Origin: Kordia sp. SMS9 | Lineage (GTDB): Bacteria > Bacteroidota > Bacteroidia > Flavobacteriales > Flavobacteriaceae | Reading direction: 5' to 3' | DNA length: 64,000 bases | NCBI RefSeq assembly: GCF_003352465.1 | Contig: NZ_CP031153.1 | Location: 2,904,987-2,968,986 of the forward strand | Shown here: one piece after another, positions 16,835 through 26,136 of the stretch | Position numbering within the stretch: position 1 is the first letter of the stretch | How the letters are laid out: every line of letters starts with the position of its first letter | Notes under the pieces: generated by a model | Told to the model about the DNA's origin: nothing | What the model saw: only the letters and a program-made list of their open reading frames with translations | The model's database searches: none | Program-made: the position numbers and the translations under genes

Positions 16835-17590
16835 ATGATATACGTTGAAAGGTATTGTAAAAGAATTTATTACACAGATTCGTTTGAACCTACTTTGGAA
16901 GTGTTGAAAAAGCTACAAACCGCTCATTTGTTGCATGTTCCTTTTGAAAATTTAGATATTCATGCAAATGTTCCTATTGTGCTGTCTGTTGAGAAGATTT
17001 TTGATAAAATTGTCAATCGAAATAGAGGTGGATTTTGTTATGAGTTAAACGGATTATTTTACGAATTGCTCATTGCGTTAGGTTTTGATGCCAAGCGAAT
17101 TTCAGCGCGTGTGTATGATCAAGAGCAAGGTTACGGACAAGAATTTGATCATTTTGCAATTCTAGTTACCATTGATCATCAATCGTATTTGACAGATGTT
17201 GGTTTTGGTGAATTTGCATTTGAACCTTTATTGTTTGAACTTGATACCATTCAAGAAGACCCAAGAGGAAGTTTTATTATTGAAAAACACGATGCGGATT
17301 ATTTGCGCGTGAGCAAAATTGCAAATGGAACACGTTTGCCTGAATATATTTTTACTACACAGTCACGAGAACTTTCTGCATATACTGAAATGTGTACATA
17401 TCATCAAACAAGTCCCGATTCGCATTTCACTCGAAAAAGATTAATTACACTTCCTAACAAAAACGGAAGAACTACCATTACGGGGAATACTTTAAAGATT
17501 ACAAAGAATGATGAGATTGAATCCAGAGTGATTCAAAGTGAAGCTGAATTTCACAACTATCTAAAAGAACTATTTCAAGTCGATTTGTGA
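16835..17590 (+). CDS. Arylamine N-acetyltransferase
   Basis: 251-residue NAT-family enzyme that transfers acetyl from acetyl-CoA to arylamines or related acceptors. The Cys-His-Asp triad is visible: Cys in NRGGFCYELNGLFYELL, His in EFDHFAILV and Asp in YLTDVGFGEFAF. HVPFENLDIH in the N-terminal region is also characteristic. Length fits the family. In some bacteria NAT relatives close polyketide rings, but no such cluster is here. Follows the GDSL lipoprotein gene closely. Confidence 0.95.
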   Translation: MIYVERYCKRIYYTDSFEPTLEVLKKLQTAHLLHVPFENLDIHANVPIVLSVEKIFDKIVNRNRGGFCYELNGLFYELLIALGFDAKRISARVYDQEQGYGQEFDHFAILVTIDHQSYLTDVGFGEFAFEPLLFELDTIQEDPRGSFIIEKHDADYLRVSKIANGTRLPEYIFTTQSRELSAYTEMCTYHQTSPDSHFTRKRLITLPNKNGRTTITGNTLKITKNDEIESRVIQSEAEFHNYLKELFQVDL

Positions 17591-17678
17591 ACGGACTTAT
17601 AATTTTTACAACTACTCAATGAATTCTGTAATGATTCCAAAAGCAGTTCGACCTAAAAACAAACTAAAACCATTCATA

Positions 17679-18500
17679 ATGAAAAAAATAATGTTAGTAC
17701 TATTCGGATTGTTCTTGGTAGTTGCTTGTAACAATACCCAGAAAAAGGAAGAAACTCCAAAAGATACTTCGAAAGAAACCTCGAAAGAAACGACGAAAGT
17801 CATTCCAAAAATATATCCAGATAAACTACAAAAAGTATTTAATGCCCATGGCGGAATTGATAAGTGGAACGCAGCACAAACTTTGGTGTATGAAATGGTA
17901 AAGCCGCAAATGACGGAGAAACACATTACAGACTTACATTCTCGCAAAACGCGTTTGGAAGGAAAAAATTATACGATTGGGTATGATGGAAAAGATGTTT
18001 GGTTGGCGCAAAAAGACTCGACAGCATTTCGCGGAAACGCTCGTTTTTATCATAATTTATATTTTTATTTCTATGCGATGCCTTTTGTTTTGGGTGACGA
18101 TGGAATTACGTATGATACCACCAAAAGTTTAGAGTATGAAAATATTTTGTATCCAGGATATGAAATTTCGTATGGAGAAAATGTTGGCGATTCTCCAGAA
18201 GATAATTACTTTATTTATTACAATCCTGAAACGTATCAAATGGAATGGTTAGGTTATACAGTTACGTATTTCAATGGAAAACCTAGCAATAAGATAAGCT
18301 ACATTCGGTACGAAGATTGGCAAAAAGTGAATGGAGTTGTATTGCCAAAAGTAATTACATGGCACAAAACTGATGAAGAAGGAAAGTTACTCGACGCCAG
18401 AAATTCTGTAAGTTTTGACAATGTAAGTTTGACAACCAAAACAATGGAAAATACAATGTACGAGCGTCCAGAAGGCGCAGTTGTTGTTCCAAAAGGATAA
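17679..18500 (+). CDS. DUF6503-like lipoprotein
   Basis: 273-residue lipoprotein when started at ATG 17679, which places a proper signal (MKKIMLVLFGLFLVVAC) at the N-terminus; an ATG 20 codons earlier lacks a signal. After a Thr/Lys/Ser-rich spacer comes a beta-rich domain with AHGGIDKWNAAQTLVYEM and repeated Y/W-containing strands, consistent with the outer-membrane lipoprotein fold family DUF6503 (name from memory). Function unknown; probably an envelope carrier or sensor. A perfect bidirectional terminator follows. Confidence 0.75.
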   Translation: MKKIMLVLFGLFLVVACNNTQKKEETPKDTSKETSKETTKVIPKIYPDKLQKVFNAHGGIDKWNAAQTLVYEMVKPQMTEKHITDLHSRKTRLEGKNYTIGYDGKDVWLAQKDSTAFRGNARFYHNLYFYFYAMPFVLGDDGITYDTTKSLEYENILYPGYEISYGENVGDSPEDNYFIYYNPETYQMEWLGYTVTYFNGKPSNKISYIRYEDWQKVNGVVLPKVITWHKTDEEGKLLDARNSVSFDNVSLTTKTMENTMYERPEGAVVVPKG

Positions 18501-18533
18501 AAAAATCATATAGAAAAAGAAAAGTATAGCAAC

Positions 18534-18565
18534 AAAAAATCCTCTTCAATTGAAGAGGATTTTTT
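18534..18565. terminator. Perfect 32-base palindromic terminator
   Basis: A 16-base perfect inverted repeat (AAAAAATCCTCTTCAA and its complement) with terminal A and T runs lies between two convergent genes, so it can act in both directions. Confidence 0.9.
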
Positions 18566-18582
18566 ATATAAATATGTTTGCT

Positions 18583-19002
18583 TTATTGTCCTCCAAACAC
18601 ACGCCATCCACCTACACTATGCGCTTGAAAAGCGTCAAAGCCGTTAAACATAATGTTGTTTAAAGTTGTACGCAATTGAAAACGCCTTGGCGTAATGTCT
18701 GATAGAATCGTATGTTCAGGTGTTAAATTACGAAATGCAGTGGATACACTATGCATATCTAACATTCCACGACGAAGTTCTTTATGTACATGTTCACCAA
18801 TGGTTGCTAAATTTGGCAAGCGGTCACGGACTTGAGAATATTCAGTAGCAATGCTGTTGGACAATTCAGAGAATGATGGCAATTGAAAATTTTCAATCGC
18901 AGCATTTTCATCATTCATTTGAATATTTTCGGTTTCCTGTGCCGCCAAATGTAATGTAGCAAACACCATGATTCCTAAAGTAAATTTTCGAATTGTTCCC
19001 AT
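18583..19002 (-). CDS. Secreted hypothetical protein
   Basis: 139-residue protein with a signal peptide (MGTIRKFTLGIMVFATLHLAAQ, cleavage likely after A-A-Q). The mature part is helical and hydrophilic, without cysteine; it contains PSFSELSNSIATEYSQVRDRLP. No family recognised. It sits 44 bases downstream of the amidohydrolase pair on the same strand and may be the operon's last gene. Confidence 0.6.
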   Translation of the reverse strand: MGTIRKFTLGIMVFATLHLAAQETENIQMNDENAAIENFQLPSFSELSNSIATEYSQVRDRLPNLATIGEHVHKELRRGMLDMHSVSTAFRNLTPEHTILSDITPRRFQLRTTLNNIMFNGFDAFQAHSVGGWRVFGGQ

Positions 19003-19046
19003 AACGGTCTATTTTTTAAACAATAACAATCTTTCCTATAAAGTTA

Positions 19047-20345
19047 CTACTTTTTGCTGTATTTTTTAGAATAGCGTTTCCACAATTTTGTTTGGTGTGT
19101 TTCCAAACTTATGTCACGTCCGTTGATAAATGCATGCGTTAAAATATTGCCACGCATGTCTAACGCATCGCCTTCACTTACAAATAGCGTTGCATCCTTA
19201 CCAACTTCTAAAGTTCCTAAACGATCGTCAATGCCTAAAATTTTTGCGGTGTTAGAAGTGATTAACTGCAATGCTTTTTCCTTGTCTAACCCATGAGCTG
19301 CAACGGTTCCTGCTAAAAATGGCAAGTTACGCGTGTTCATACGTTCCATTTGTCCACTATTTTCCAATCCTACCAAAACGCCTGCATCTGTTAAAATTTT
19401 AGCCTTTTTATAAGATATGTCATAGTCTTCATCGTCCATTTGTGGCACTGAATGTGTTCTGTGCAACAATACGGGAATGTTATTTTGACGTAAAGTTGTC
19501 GCAACTTTATGTGCATGGTAACCGCCAACAATGACAATTTTGACCTTGTTTTTCTTTCCAAATTCAATAGCGTCTAAAATTCCTTTTTCGGTATTTACAT
19601 GGACAAATAATGTTTGTGTTCCTTTCGTTAATCCAGCCATCGCTTCGTATGGTATGTTTTTAGGACTTCTGGAACTTTTTAGGTAACTAGTTGCATCATC
19701 AAATACATTTTGAATTTTTTGTACTTGTGTTGCATAGTCTTTGTTTGGACGCAATCCTCTTGGTTCTCCTAACCACCAACGGCCGCGAGAATAATTATTG
19801 GGCCAATTCATATGAATTCCGTCATCGACTTTGATGGCAGCATCTTCCCAATTCCAAGCGTCTAATTGTACAATAGAAGAAGTTCCAGAAACGCTTCCGC
19901 CACGCGGTGTAATTTGCGCAACTAAAATTCCGTTTGGTCTACAACTTTCCACGACTTTCGATTCTGTATTGTAGGCAATCAAACTGCGAATGTGCGGATT
20001 GAAACTCCCCGTTTCATCTTGATCACGCGTAGCTCTTACTGCATCAACTTCTACCAAACCAAGGGTAGAATTTGGCGAAATAAATCCAGGATACAGATGT
20101 TTTCCTTTCGCATCAATCACTTTTCCTTCCGTTGAAGTTGAAGCAGCAGCACCAATATTTTTAATTTTTCCATTTTCAAAAACAAGCGTCGCATTTTCAA
20201 TCACTTGTCCATTTCCAATATGTGCAGTAACACCGACAATGGATATGGCTTGCGATTGAGTTGACGCAGGCGTTTGTTGTGCATAACTGAACGTTCCAAA
20301 CAAAACAGTTACGCATAATACGTATGTATACATATATTTTTTCAT
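19047..20345 (-). CDS. Periplasmic amidohydrolase-family protein, metal site degenerate
   Basis: 432-residue secreted protein (signal MKKYMYTYVLCVTVLFGTFSYAQ). Amidohydrolase-like fold: N-terminal beta part IVGVTAHIGNGQVIENATLVFENGKI, the usual GKHLYPGFI step, and the C-terminal NTAKILGIDDRLGTLEVGKDATLFV. The metal-binding HxH that normally follows the PG(F/L)ID motif is absent (ISPNSTLGLVE), so hydrolysis by the classical two-metal mechanism is doubtful. Twelve bases after the 991-residue homologue, so they are cotranscribed and may form a complex. Confidence 0.85.
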   Translation of the reverse strand: MKKYMYTYVLCVTVLFGTFSYAQQTPASTQSQAISIVGVTAHIGNGQVIENATLVFENGKIKNIGAAASTSTEGKVIDAKGKHLYPGFISPNSTLGLVEVDAVRATRDQDETGSFNPHIRSLIAYNTESKVVESCRPNGILVAQITPRGGSVSGTSSIVQLDAWNWEDAAIKVDDGIHMNWPNNYSRGRWWLGEPRGLRPNKDYATQVQKIQNVFDDATSYLKSSRSPKNIPYEAMAGLTKGTQTLFVHVNTEKGILDAIEFGKKNKVKIVIVGGYHAHKVATTLRQNNIPVLLHRTHSVPQMDDEDYDISYKKAKILTDAGVLVGLENSGQMERMNTRNLPFLAGTVAAHGLDKEKALQLITSNTAKILGIDDRLGTLEVGKDATLFVSEGDALDMRGNILTHAFINGRDISLETHQTKLWKRYSKKYSKK

Positions 20346-20357
20346 ATCAGTTCTAAT

Positions 20358-23333
20358 TTAAAATTCAACAGTATCACAGTGAAGATGTACTTTTTCTTTC
20401 TTTTTTGGAGGTTGTGTTTTCATGCCTTTATTTTTTTCTAAAAGCATCATATTCATCAGTTCAGTACGTTCCTTTTGAATGTTTCTACGCAATAACGCAT
20501 CACGATCTAAGTCAAAATATACAGCACCTTCAATCATGGTGGTTTGTGCTTTCGCGTAAATTGACATTGGGTGATCTGTCCACAAGACCAAATCAGCTTG
20601 TTTTCCAGTTTTTACACTTCCCACTTTGTCATCAATATGTAATAATTTTGCCGGATTTAGTGTGACAAACTTCCAAGCATCTTCTTCAGAAACACCACCG
20701 TATTTTACCGCTTTTGCTGCTTCTTGATTCAATCTGCGAGACATTTCACCATCATCCGAATTGTAAGCTACTACAACACCTTCATTATGCATAATAGCAC
20801 CGTTATACGGAATTGCGTCGTTTACTTCGTATTTGTATGCCCACCAATCTGAGAAGGTAGAACCACCAACGCCGTGTTCTTTCATTTTGTCAGCAACTTT
20901 GTAACCTTCTAAAATATGTGTAAATGTATTGATGTTGAAACCGAATTTATCAGCGACTTTCATCAACATATTGATTTCACTTTGTACGTATGAGTGACAA
21001 GACACAAAACGTTTTTTGTTTAGAATTTCAACAATCGTTTCCATTTCAATATCGTAACGATAGTTTCCAGTTTTCTTTTTGGCTTCATATTCTCTGGCAC
21101 GTTGAAAATAATCAGTAAACACTTGTTCCACACCCATACGCGTTTGTGGAAAACGTGTCGTTTGTGTATCTCCCCAATTACTCTGTTTTACATTTTCACC
21201 CAATGCAAATTTGATAAATCCGTCTGCATCTTTGAAGAGCATTTCATCTGCGGAGCGTCCCCAACGTAAACTTAAAATCGCAGAGCGACCGCCAATTGGA
21301 TTCGCCGAACCGTGTAACAATTGAATCGTAGTTACACCACCAGCTAAGTTTCTATAAATATCTATATCTTCAGGATTTACGACATCTTCCATGTTAACTT
21401 CGGCAGTAGAATTGTGGCCTGCTTCGTTGATGGTAAATCCAGCTATGTGAGAGTGTTCGTCAATAATACCGGCAGTTAAGTGTTTTCCTGTAGCATCAAT
21501 TACTCTAGCACCGCGCGCATTGAGATTTTTTCCAATGCGTGAAATTTTCCCATCTTTTACTAAAACGTCTGTATTTTCAAGAATTCCATCGGCTTCATTG
21601 GTCCAAACCGTAGCATTTTTAAATAAAACAGTTTCTTGCGTTGGTAAACTAGCAGAACCATACGCGCCATTTGGATAGGAGATAGGCAGCATTTTTGGTG
21701 CTTCCATCTTGGAATCTTTTTTTCCGTCTTTTTTGTCGGCTGCTTTTTTAGCTTCTTGTTGTGTAGCGTTGAATGTAGATTCGTATCCATTGGCTAGTAA
21801 CGCTTTTCCTGAGAAAAAAGTTGTATTTCTCACGGGCGACGTTAAACGAATGAATTCTGTTTTGGTTGTATCTGCGGTTGTGAATTGTAATTGTAACCAA
21901 TCATTTTTAAAAGAAATTTTTGAACCTAACTTCATCGAATCTTTCATGACGGTTGCTTTTAATTTTTCTGGCGAACCTGCAATGTTGACATCATAGGCAT
22001 TTCCTGCCACATTGAAGGTATATTTTCCGCGGATATCTCTATGCGATTTGTCTTTGAATACATTTTGATTTCCTTGCACCCAATTTTCATAGATCACCGT
22101 TTTTTGATCAAAAATATCACCTGAAGTAATTAAAAAATTCGCTTGGCGTCCATTTTGTAGCGTTCCTACTTTGTCTTCTTGTTGTAGAATTTTCGCAGGA
22201 ATCGTGGTCAATGCTTCCAAAGCTTTGGTTTTGTCCAAACCATATTTGATAGCTTTGTGCAAATTTGCTTTAAATTCTGCACCAGACTTGGTGTCGTGCA
22301 TCGTAAAGCTAAACATAATTCCTTGATCTGCCAATGCTTTCGGATTGGACGGCGCTTGGTTCCAATGTTTCATCGCTTCCAATTCTACTACACTCGCTGC
22401 ATACGGATCGGATACATCATACGCTTTTGGAAAGTTGATCGGAATGATAAATGAGGCATTCGTCGCTTTCATTGCATTGATGTTTTCATACTCAGTTCCG
22501 TCGCCAACTAATACATATTGAATTCCGAATTCGTCTCCGATAGCGTCCGTTTTGATGCTATTGTGTTTGTTCCCAGAATGAAATATTTGGATTAAGTTTT
22601 TATTTTTCAACAAGGCTTCCAATGCTAAATCGGTACGTTTTGCATTGCCTTTTGCATACCAATCGGCATCGTGATACATTTGACGAATCAACGCCATAGC
22701 TCCCATTAGCGAAGTTGGATAGCTTTGTTTAGAAGCATTACTTTTTTGATATGATAAATATTGTGCAGAACGATTGTCTATAATTCGTGTACTATTATCG
22801 CCTTTTGAATTTAGTGCGACCAAGATTCCGTTTCCGCGAACAATTCCGTCTTGTAAATGTGTATTTACAGTTCCGAAACCTGCTTTTAGTAAACTTGTTG
22901 CTTTCTTATTGTCGTACGTAAATTTATCTATAGGATTTGTCTCAGGACGAATATGATCGTTCCAATAATATCCTGTTCTTCCTGCATCATATTGTGGTGC
23001 ATTTCTCCAGTTTCCTGATCTTTTCGGTTTTTTCAATCCAAAATCAGAAAACGGATCAATAAAGGAAGGATAGATACTTTTTCCAGCAATATCTACGACA
23101 GTAGCATTTTTAGGAATAGAAATATTGGCTCCTGTTTGAACAACTTTTCCATCTTGAATGATAAGTGTTCCATTGTCAATTACCTGTGTGGGCGTGACAT
23201 AAATTTTGGCGTTGGTAAATGCTGTTATGGTGTGACTTTCTGTTTTTACGCCATCATTTTTAGGGAAATAATCCTGCGCAAAGGCAGTAAGGCTACAGAA
23301 AAGGAGTAACAGCAGCAAATACGATTTTTTCAT
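20358..23333 (-). CDS. Double-domain periplasmic amidohydrolase
   Basis: 991-residue secreted protein (signal MKKSYLLLLLLFCSLTAFAQ). Two amidohydrolase units in tandem: residues about 30-440, where the expected metal motif reads FIDPFSDFGL without histidines, and residues about 570-975, where GIIDEHSHIAG carries the HxH, followed by SCHSYVQSE, a FTHILEGYK segment and AYNSDDGEM, which keep the remaining metal and catalytic residues. Only the C-terminal unit looks catalytically competent. A basic Lys-rich linker joins them. Substrate unknown; imidazolonepropionase-like and dipeptidase-like relatives exist. First gene of the operon. Confidence 0.88.
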   Translation of the reverse strand: MKKSYLLLLLLFCSLTAFAQDYFPKNDGVKTESHTITAFTNAKIYVTPTQVIDNGTLIIQDGKVVQTGANISIPKNATVVDIAGKSIYPSFIDPFSDFGLKKPKRSGNWRNAPQYDAGRTGYYWNDHIRPETNPIDKFTYDNKKATSLLKAGFGTVNTHLQDGIVRGNGILVALNSKGDNSTRIIDNRSAQYLSYQKSNASKQSYPTSLMGAMALIRQMYHDADWYAKGNAKRTDLALEALLKNKNLIQIFHSGNKHNSIKTDAIGDEFGIQYVLVGDGTEYENINAMKATNASFIIPINFPKAYDVSDPYAASVVELEAMKHWNQAPSNPKALADQGIMFSFTMHDTKSGAEFKANLHKAIKYGLDKTKALEALTTIPAKILQQEDKVGTLQNGRQANFLITSGDIFDQKTVIYENWVQGNQNVFKDKSHRDIRGKYTFNVAGNAYDVNIAGSPEKLKATVMKDSMKLGSKISFKNDWLQLQFTTADTTKTEFIRLTSPVRNTTFFSGKALLANGYESTFNATQQEAKKAADKKDGKKDSKMEAPKMLPISYPNGAYGSASLPTQETVLFKNATVWTNEADGILENTDVLVKDGKISRIGKNLNARGARVIDATGKHLTAGIIDEHSHIAGFTINEAGHNSTAEVNMEDVVNPEDIDIYRNLAGGVTTIQLLHGSANPIGGRSAILSLRWGRSADEMLFKDADGFIKFALGENVKQSNWGDTQTTRFPQTRMGVEQVFTDYFQRAREYEAKKKTGNYRYDIEMETIVEILNKKRFVSCHSYVQSEINMLMKVADKFGFNINTFTHILEGYKVADKMKEHGVGGSTFSDWWAYKYEVNDAIPYNGAIMHNEGVVVAYNSDDGEMSRRLNQEAAKAVKYGGVSEEDAWKFVTLNPAKLLHIDDKVGSVKTGKQADLVLWTDHPMSIYAKAQTTMIEGAVYFDLDRDALLRRNIQKERTELMNMMLLEKNKGMKTQPPKKKEKVHLHCDTVEF

Positions 23334-23556
23334 TGCTTTACTTTAAATTTTAGGTTGATTAGTTAAAAACTTAAAGATAAGGTATGAATGTGCTTTGTAC
23401 ACTGTATTAAGACTTTTTTAACGTTTGTCGTTGCGTTGTCATAAATCTCAGACTTACGACAGTGCTCGACTTACGACAGCACACATGACTGTTAAAATCA
23501 CAGTTTTTAAAACTAATGTCAAGCAAGTCAAAAACTTACTTGACACTAAAATGATA

Positions 23557-23748
23557 CTACCAATCGTTACAGAATGGACCACAGATTGTAGGGCACCATT
23601 CGCAGACTGAAGTTCCCATTGTTGATTGTGGACAATACGGACAATTTGTTCTTCGCTCCGATTTCTCTACTCCACCAACAGTTGAGTGCTGAAGTTTTGA
23701 AATGGAATTTTTGTTAAGAGATAAATTTTTTAAATTCTTTTTTTTCAT
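23557..23748 (-). CDS. GG-leader peptide precursor, six Cys
   Basis: 63-residue precursor with leader MKKKNLKNLSLNKNSISKL ... GG (26 residues). The 37-residue core has six cysteines arranged as three close pairs or near pairs (CPYC, CEWC, CGPFC) with aromatic and Pro residues between, a pattern that would suit either disulfides, thioether rings or metal binding. Single gene, no modifying enzyme beside it. A MITE-like repeat begins 140 bases away. Confidence 0.8.
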   Translation of the reverse strand: MKKKNLKNLSLNKNSISKLQHSTVGGVEKSERRTNCPYCPQSTMGTSVCEWCPTICGPFCNDW

Positions 23749-24052
23749 AAATAAAAATTTTAAGTAATTGATTTTTAAATGTATAAAATAAAGAGAGCAG
23801 CCAACTAAAGTACTAGTCGTTATTTATAAAAGACGATAGATTTAAGAAATATGTCATTGTTATAAGCCTGAGACTTATGCCAGAACTCCTTATACCAATT
23901 CTACTGTAAGATGCAACAGATAAGCTCGTTCATTCAGCATTCTATTTCCTTGCGACTATTTTCCGTAGCTACGGCTATGCAAAACATTCGCAGCGTGCTA
24001 TACTGTCAAAGCAACTTCGCTTATTAAGTCGCATTTTATAGTAAAATTGGTA
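23749..24052. other. Intergenic with a MITE-like repeat
   Basis: About 300 bases between two minus-strand genes. The left part (23749-23890) is AT-rich with no recognised element apart from the precursor's upstream region; the right part is almost entirely the repeat at 23891-24054. Confidence 0.6.
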
Positions 24053-24054
24053 TT
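23891..24054 (+). repeat. MITE-like element, copy 1
   Basis: About 164 bases bounded by imperfect 24-base terminal inverted repeats: TATACCAATTCTACTGTAAG at the left and the complement of TATACCAATTTTACTATAAA at the right. The internal segment contains TTTCCGTAGCTACGGCTATG. The same element occurs in inverted orientation at 28422-28588. The right end supplies the stop codon of the gene at 24053-24835. No open reading frame inside. Confidence 0.8.
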
Positions 24055-24835
24055 ATTGCTGAATTGGAATTGCACTATTTTGAATCCACTTTTGAACGAG
24101 TTCTTCGTTGGTTGTGATTTCAGCAAATACATACATATCACTTTGAAAACATGGTGAAGTTGCCGCTTTTTCAATGACTACGATGTTATCACAATAGCTA
24201 GAATGTAGAAAGTAGAGTTCTCTGTTTTTAATGAGAACATACCCAACATGATTGCTCAATCCAACAAAATACAATCCGTCACGATAGACTTGATTGATTT
24301 TTGTTTTGAGATCATTTTGAGAGATGTTTCTGTATATTTTTAAGTTGTTTTTGGCTTGAAGTGTCATGGCTTCGTTCAAACCTGCTTGTTGTGCCATTTT
24401 GTACCGATTGAGTTTAAATCCTAAATGTTTGAGCGTTGTAGAAACAAAATAGCCACACGCAATTTCGCCAGAGTTTGGAATATTTGTATGTCCATTAAAA
24501 TCCCACGGCGTTCCGTACCAATGTGGAATCAGTTCGTTTAGTAATTTATCATATAAATATGCAGCCGCAGAATCGATCGTTTTTTGTTTGCCATGACGTA
24601 ATTTTTTTGAAAAATAAGAACGATCTCTCGTAATGGATTGTTTGATGGCTTCGTAGTTTCCTTTTGGAGTAAAGTTGAGGTTTAACTTAGTAGAATCAAT
24701 CGTTTTTGGATCAATAGCAATTGTCTTTTTGATTTCGGAAGTTGTTGTAGAAGCAACCGTTTTTGTTTCTTTTTGAGACGAATCTGCGCAAGCGAAATAA
24801 AAAATACAGAGCAACAAAGGAAAGGCTTTATTCAT
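24053..24835 (-). CDS. Lipoprotein with NlpC/P60- or papain-like features
   Basis: 260-residue lipoprotein when started at ATG 24833-24835 (signal MNKAFPLLLCIFYFAC); an ATG 21 codons upstream would overlap the preceding gene and has no signal. The mature domain contains GEIACGYFVSTTLKHLG and, about 80 residues later, LSNHVGYVLI, placing a Cys and a His as in NlpC/P60 and related cysteine-peptidase folds. A third polar residue is not certain. It may cleave or bind cell-wall peptides. Stop codon overlaps a MITE end. Next to the DUF3810 membrane protein on the same strand. Confidence 0.6.
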   Translation of the reverse strand: MNKAFPLLLCIFYFACADSSQKETKTVASTTTSEIKKTIAIDPKTIDSTKLNLNFTPKGNYEAIKQSITRDRSYFSKKLRHGKQKTIDSAAAYLYDKLLNELIPHWYGTPWDFNGHTNIPNSGEIACGYFVSTTLKHLGFKLNRYKMAQQAGLNEAMTLQAKNNLKIYRNISQNDLKTKINQVYRDGLYFVGLSNHVGYVLIKNRELYFLHSSYCDNIVVIEKAATSPCFQSDMYVFAEITTNEELVQKWIQNSAIPIQQ

Positions 24836-24869
24836 GCTATTGTAACGAGAAAAACGGTGTTTTCGTACG

Positions 24870-25943
24870 TTAGGGAACAATAGTGTGTTTTTTGTCATAA
24901 TTCACTAACAACGAAACCACATAGCTGTAGCTTAAAATTCCTTTCGACTGATTGTTGGCTTTTAGAAACTGATCAAACGTGAATTTGAACATTGGTTTTA
25001 GCGGGTTTTTGTGTGAATTCCAAAAGGCACGAACCTCGTCATAATTCTTCTGAATACCAGGATTTATAGTGGCTTTTAAGCGTTCGTACTCGTCTTTGTC
25101 TCGGTTATATACTTCTCTTAAACAATGCCAAGTCATAAAATTGTAGGCACCATATTTAAAGTAAATATCATCGTTATGCAACGCAGCCATACAGCCAATA
25201 AAATTGGCTTCGTTTTCGGCAGAATACCCAATTTGATGTGCTTTTTCATGACTTGCCGTTACTGCAAATTTGTATACCGGAATTTTATAGTTGACTTGTG
25301 CTTCGTTGGTAAACGGATTGATATACCCACTAAAGCCCATAATTGTTAAAAATCCACTGTAAATAGACGTTTTTAAGCTTTCATTTGTAAATTGAAATCG
25401 CGGTTGCTTCACACTGAAATTTTCATAACCGTTCATGGTTTTTTCAAAAATTTCACTTGTTGCGTATGGAACTTCCACTTTTACGGTATCGTTTTGTGTA
25501 ATTTTAAATTGTGTGGCGTTGGCTTTCGCGATCACTCTTTCGGTGAAATCTACTAATTGTTCCGTTGAATATTTTCGATCCAATTCAAGCGATTTGTATA
25601 AAGGCAAACGGTAATAATTCATACCCCACAACAAATGAAATGCAAAGTATGCCACTGTGATTGTGATGTAAATGTCAATCAAAATTCGTTTGTATTCTGT
25701 GCGAACCAAACGGTAATTTTTATAAATATAGCGAATGATTAAAATTCCTGCGATTGTATAAAAAACATCACCGATGGAGAATGGAATCCATCCAAAAACA
25801 ATGCGAAAAAGTTTTGAAATATACGGATACAATCCATTGCTGTAATACGTTTCTACAAACTCGGGATAATAGCTGAGAAATTTGATAAGAAAGAATTGTA
25901 TAGGAAAAGAAAGGGCAATTAAAATTTTTGTTCTCTTGGTCAT
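24870..25943 (-). CDS. DUF3810 membrane protein, putative zincin
   Basis: 357-residue protein starting at ATG 25941-25943 (MTKRTKILIALSF). Three membrane segments in the first about 120 residues, then a large extracytoplasmic domain. This contains ASHEKAHQIGYSAENEANFIG, an HExxH motif followed 12 residues later by a conserved E-A-N-F, the arrangement of zinc metallopeptidases. DUF3810 proteins are common in Bacteroidota; peptidase activity is inference. The downstream NlpC-like lipoprotein is 34 bases away, suggesting a joint envelope role. Confidence 0.85.
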   Translation of the reverse strand: MTKRTKILIALSFPIQFFLIKFLSYYPEFVETYYSNGLYPYISKLFRIVFGWIPFSIGDVFYTIAGILIIRYIYKNYRLVRTEYKRILIDIYITITVAYFAFHLLWGMNYYRLPLYKSLELDRKYSTEQLVDFTERVIAKANATQFKITQNDTVKVEVPYATSEIFEKTMNGYENFSVKQPRFQFTNESLKTSIYSGFLTIMGFSGYINPFTNEAQVNYKIPVYKFAVTASHEKAHQIGYSAENEANFIGCMAALHNDDIYFKYGAYNFMTWHCLREVYNRDKDEYERLKATINPGIQKNYDEVRAFWNSHKNPLKPMFKFTFDQFLKANNQSKGILSYSYVVSLLVNYDKKHTIVP

Positions 25944-26096
25944 AAGCAATACATTTGAACACATTCGGGAAAATGAGACGTAGCTAATGTAAAAAAACTA
26001 AATCACTATTTCGATGTTGACGTGATATTTTTGTCATATTGACAACAATTTTGCAAGGTATTTCGCAAAAAACGATCAATTTTACGAGTAAACATT

Positions 26097-26104
26097 TACC
26101 TTTG
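26097..26104 (+). promoter_or_regulatory. -7 promoter element of pepD
   Basis: TACCTTTG matches TAnnTTTG, 33 bases upstream of the pepD start. No TTG at suitable spacing was found. Confidence 0.4.
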
Positions 26105-26136
26105 TAAACAATTTTTCAATCCATAAAAAAATCAAA

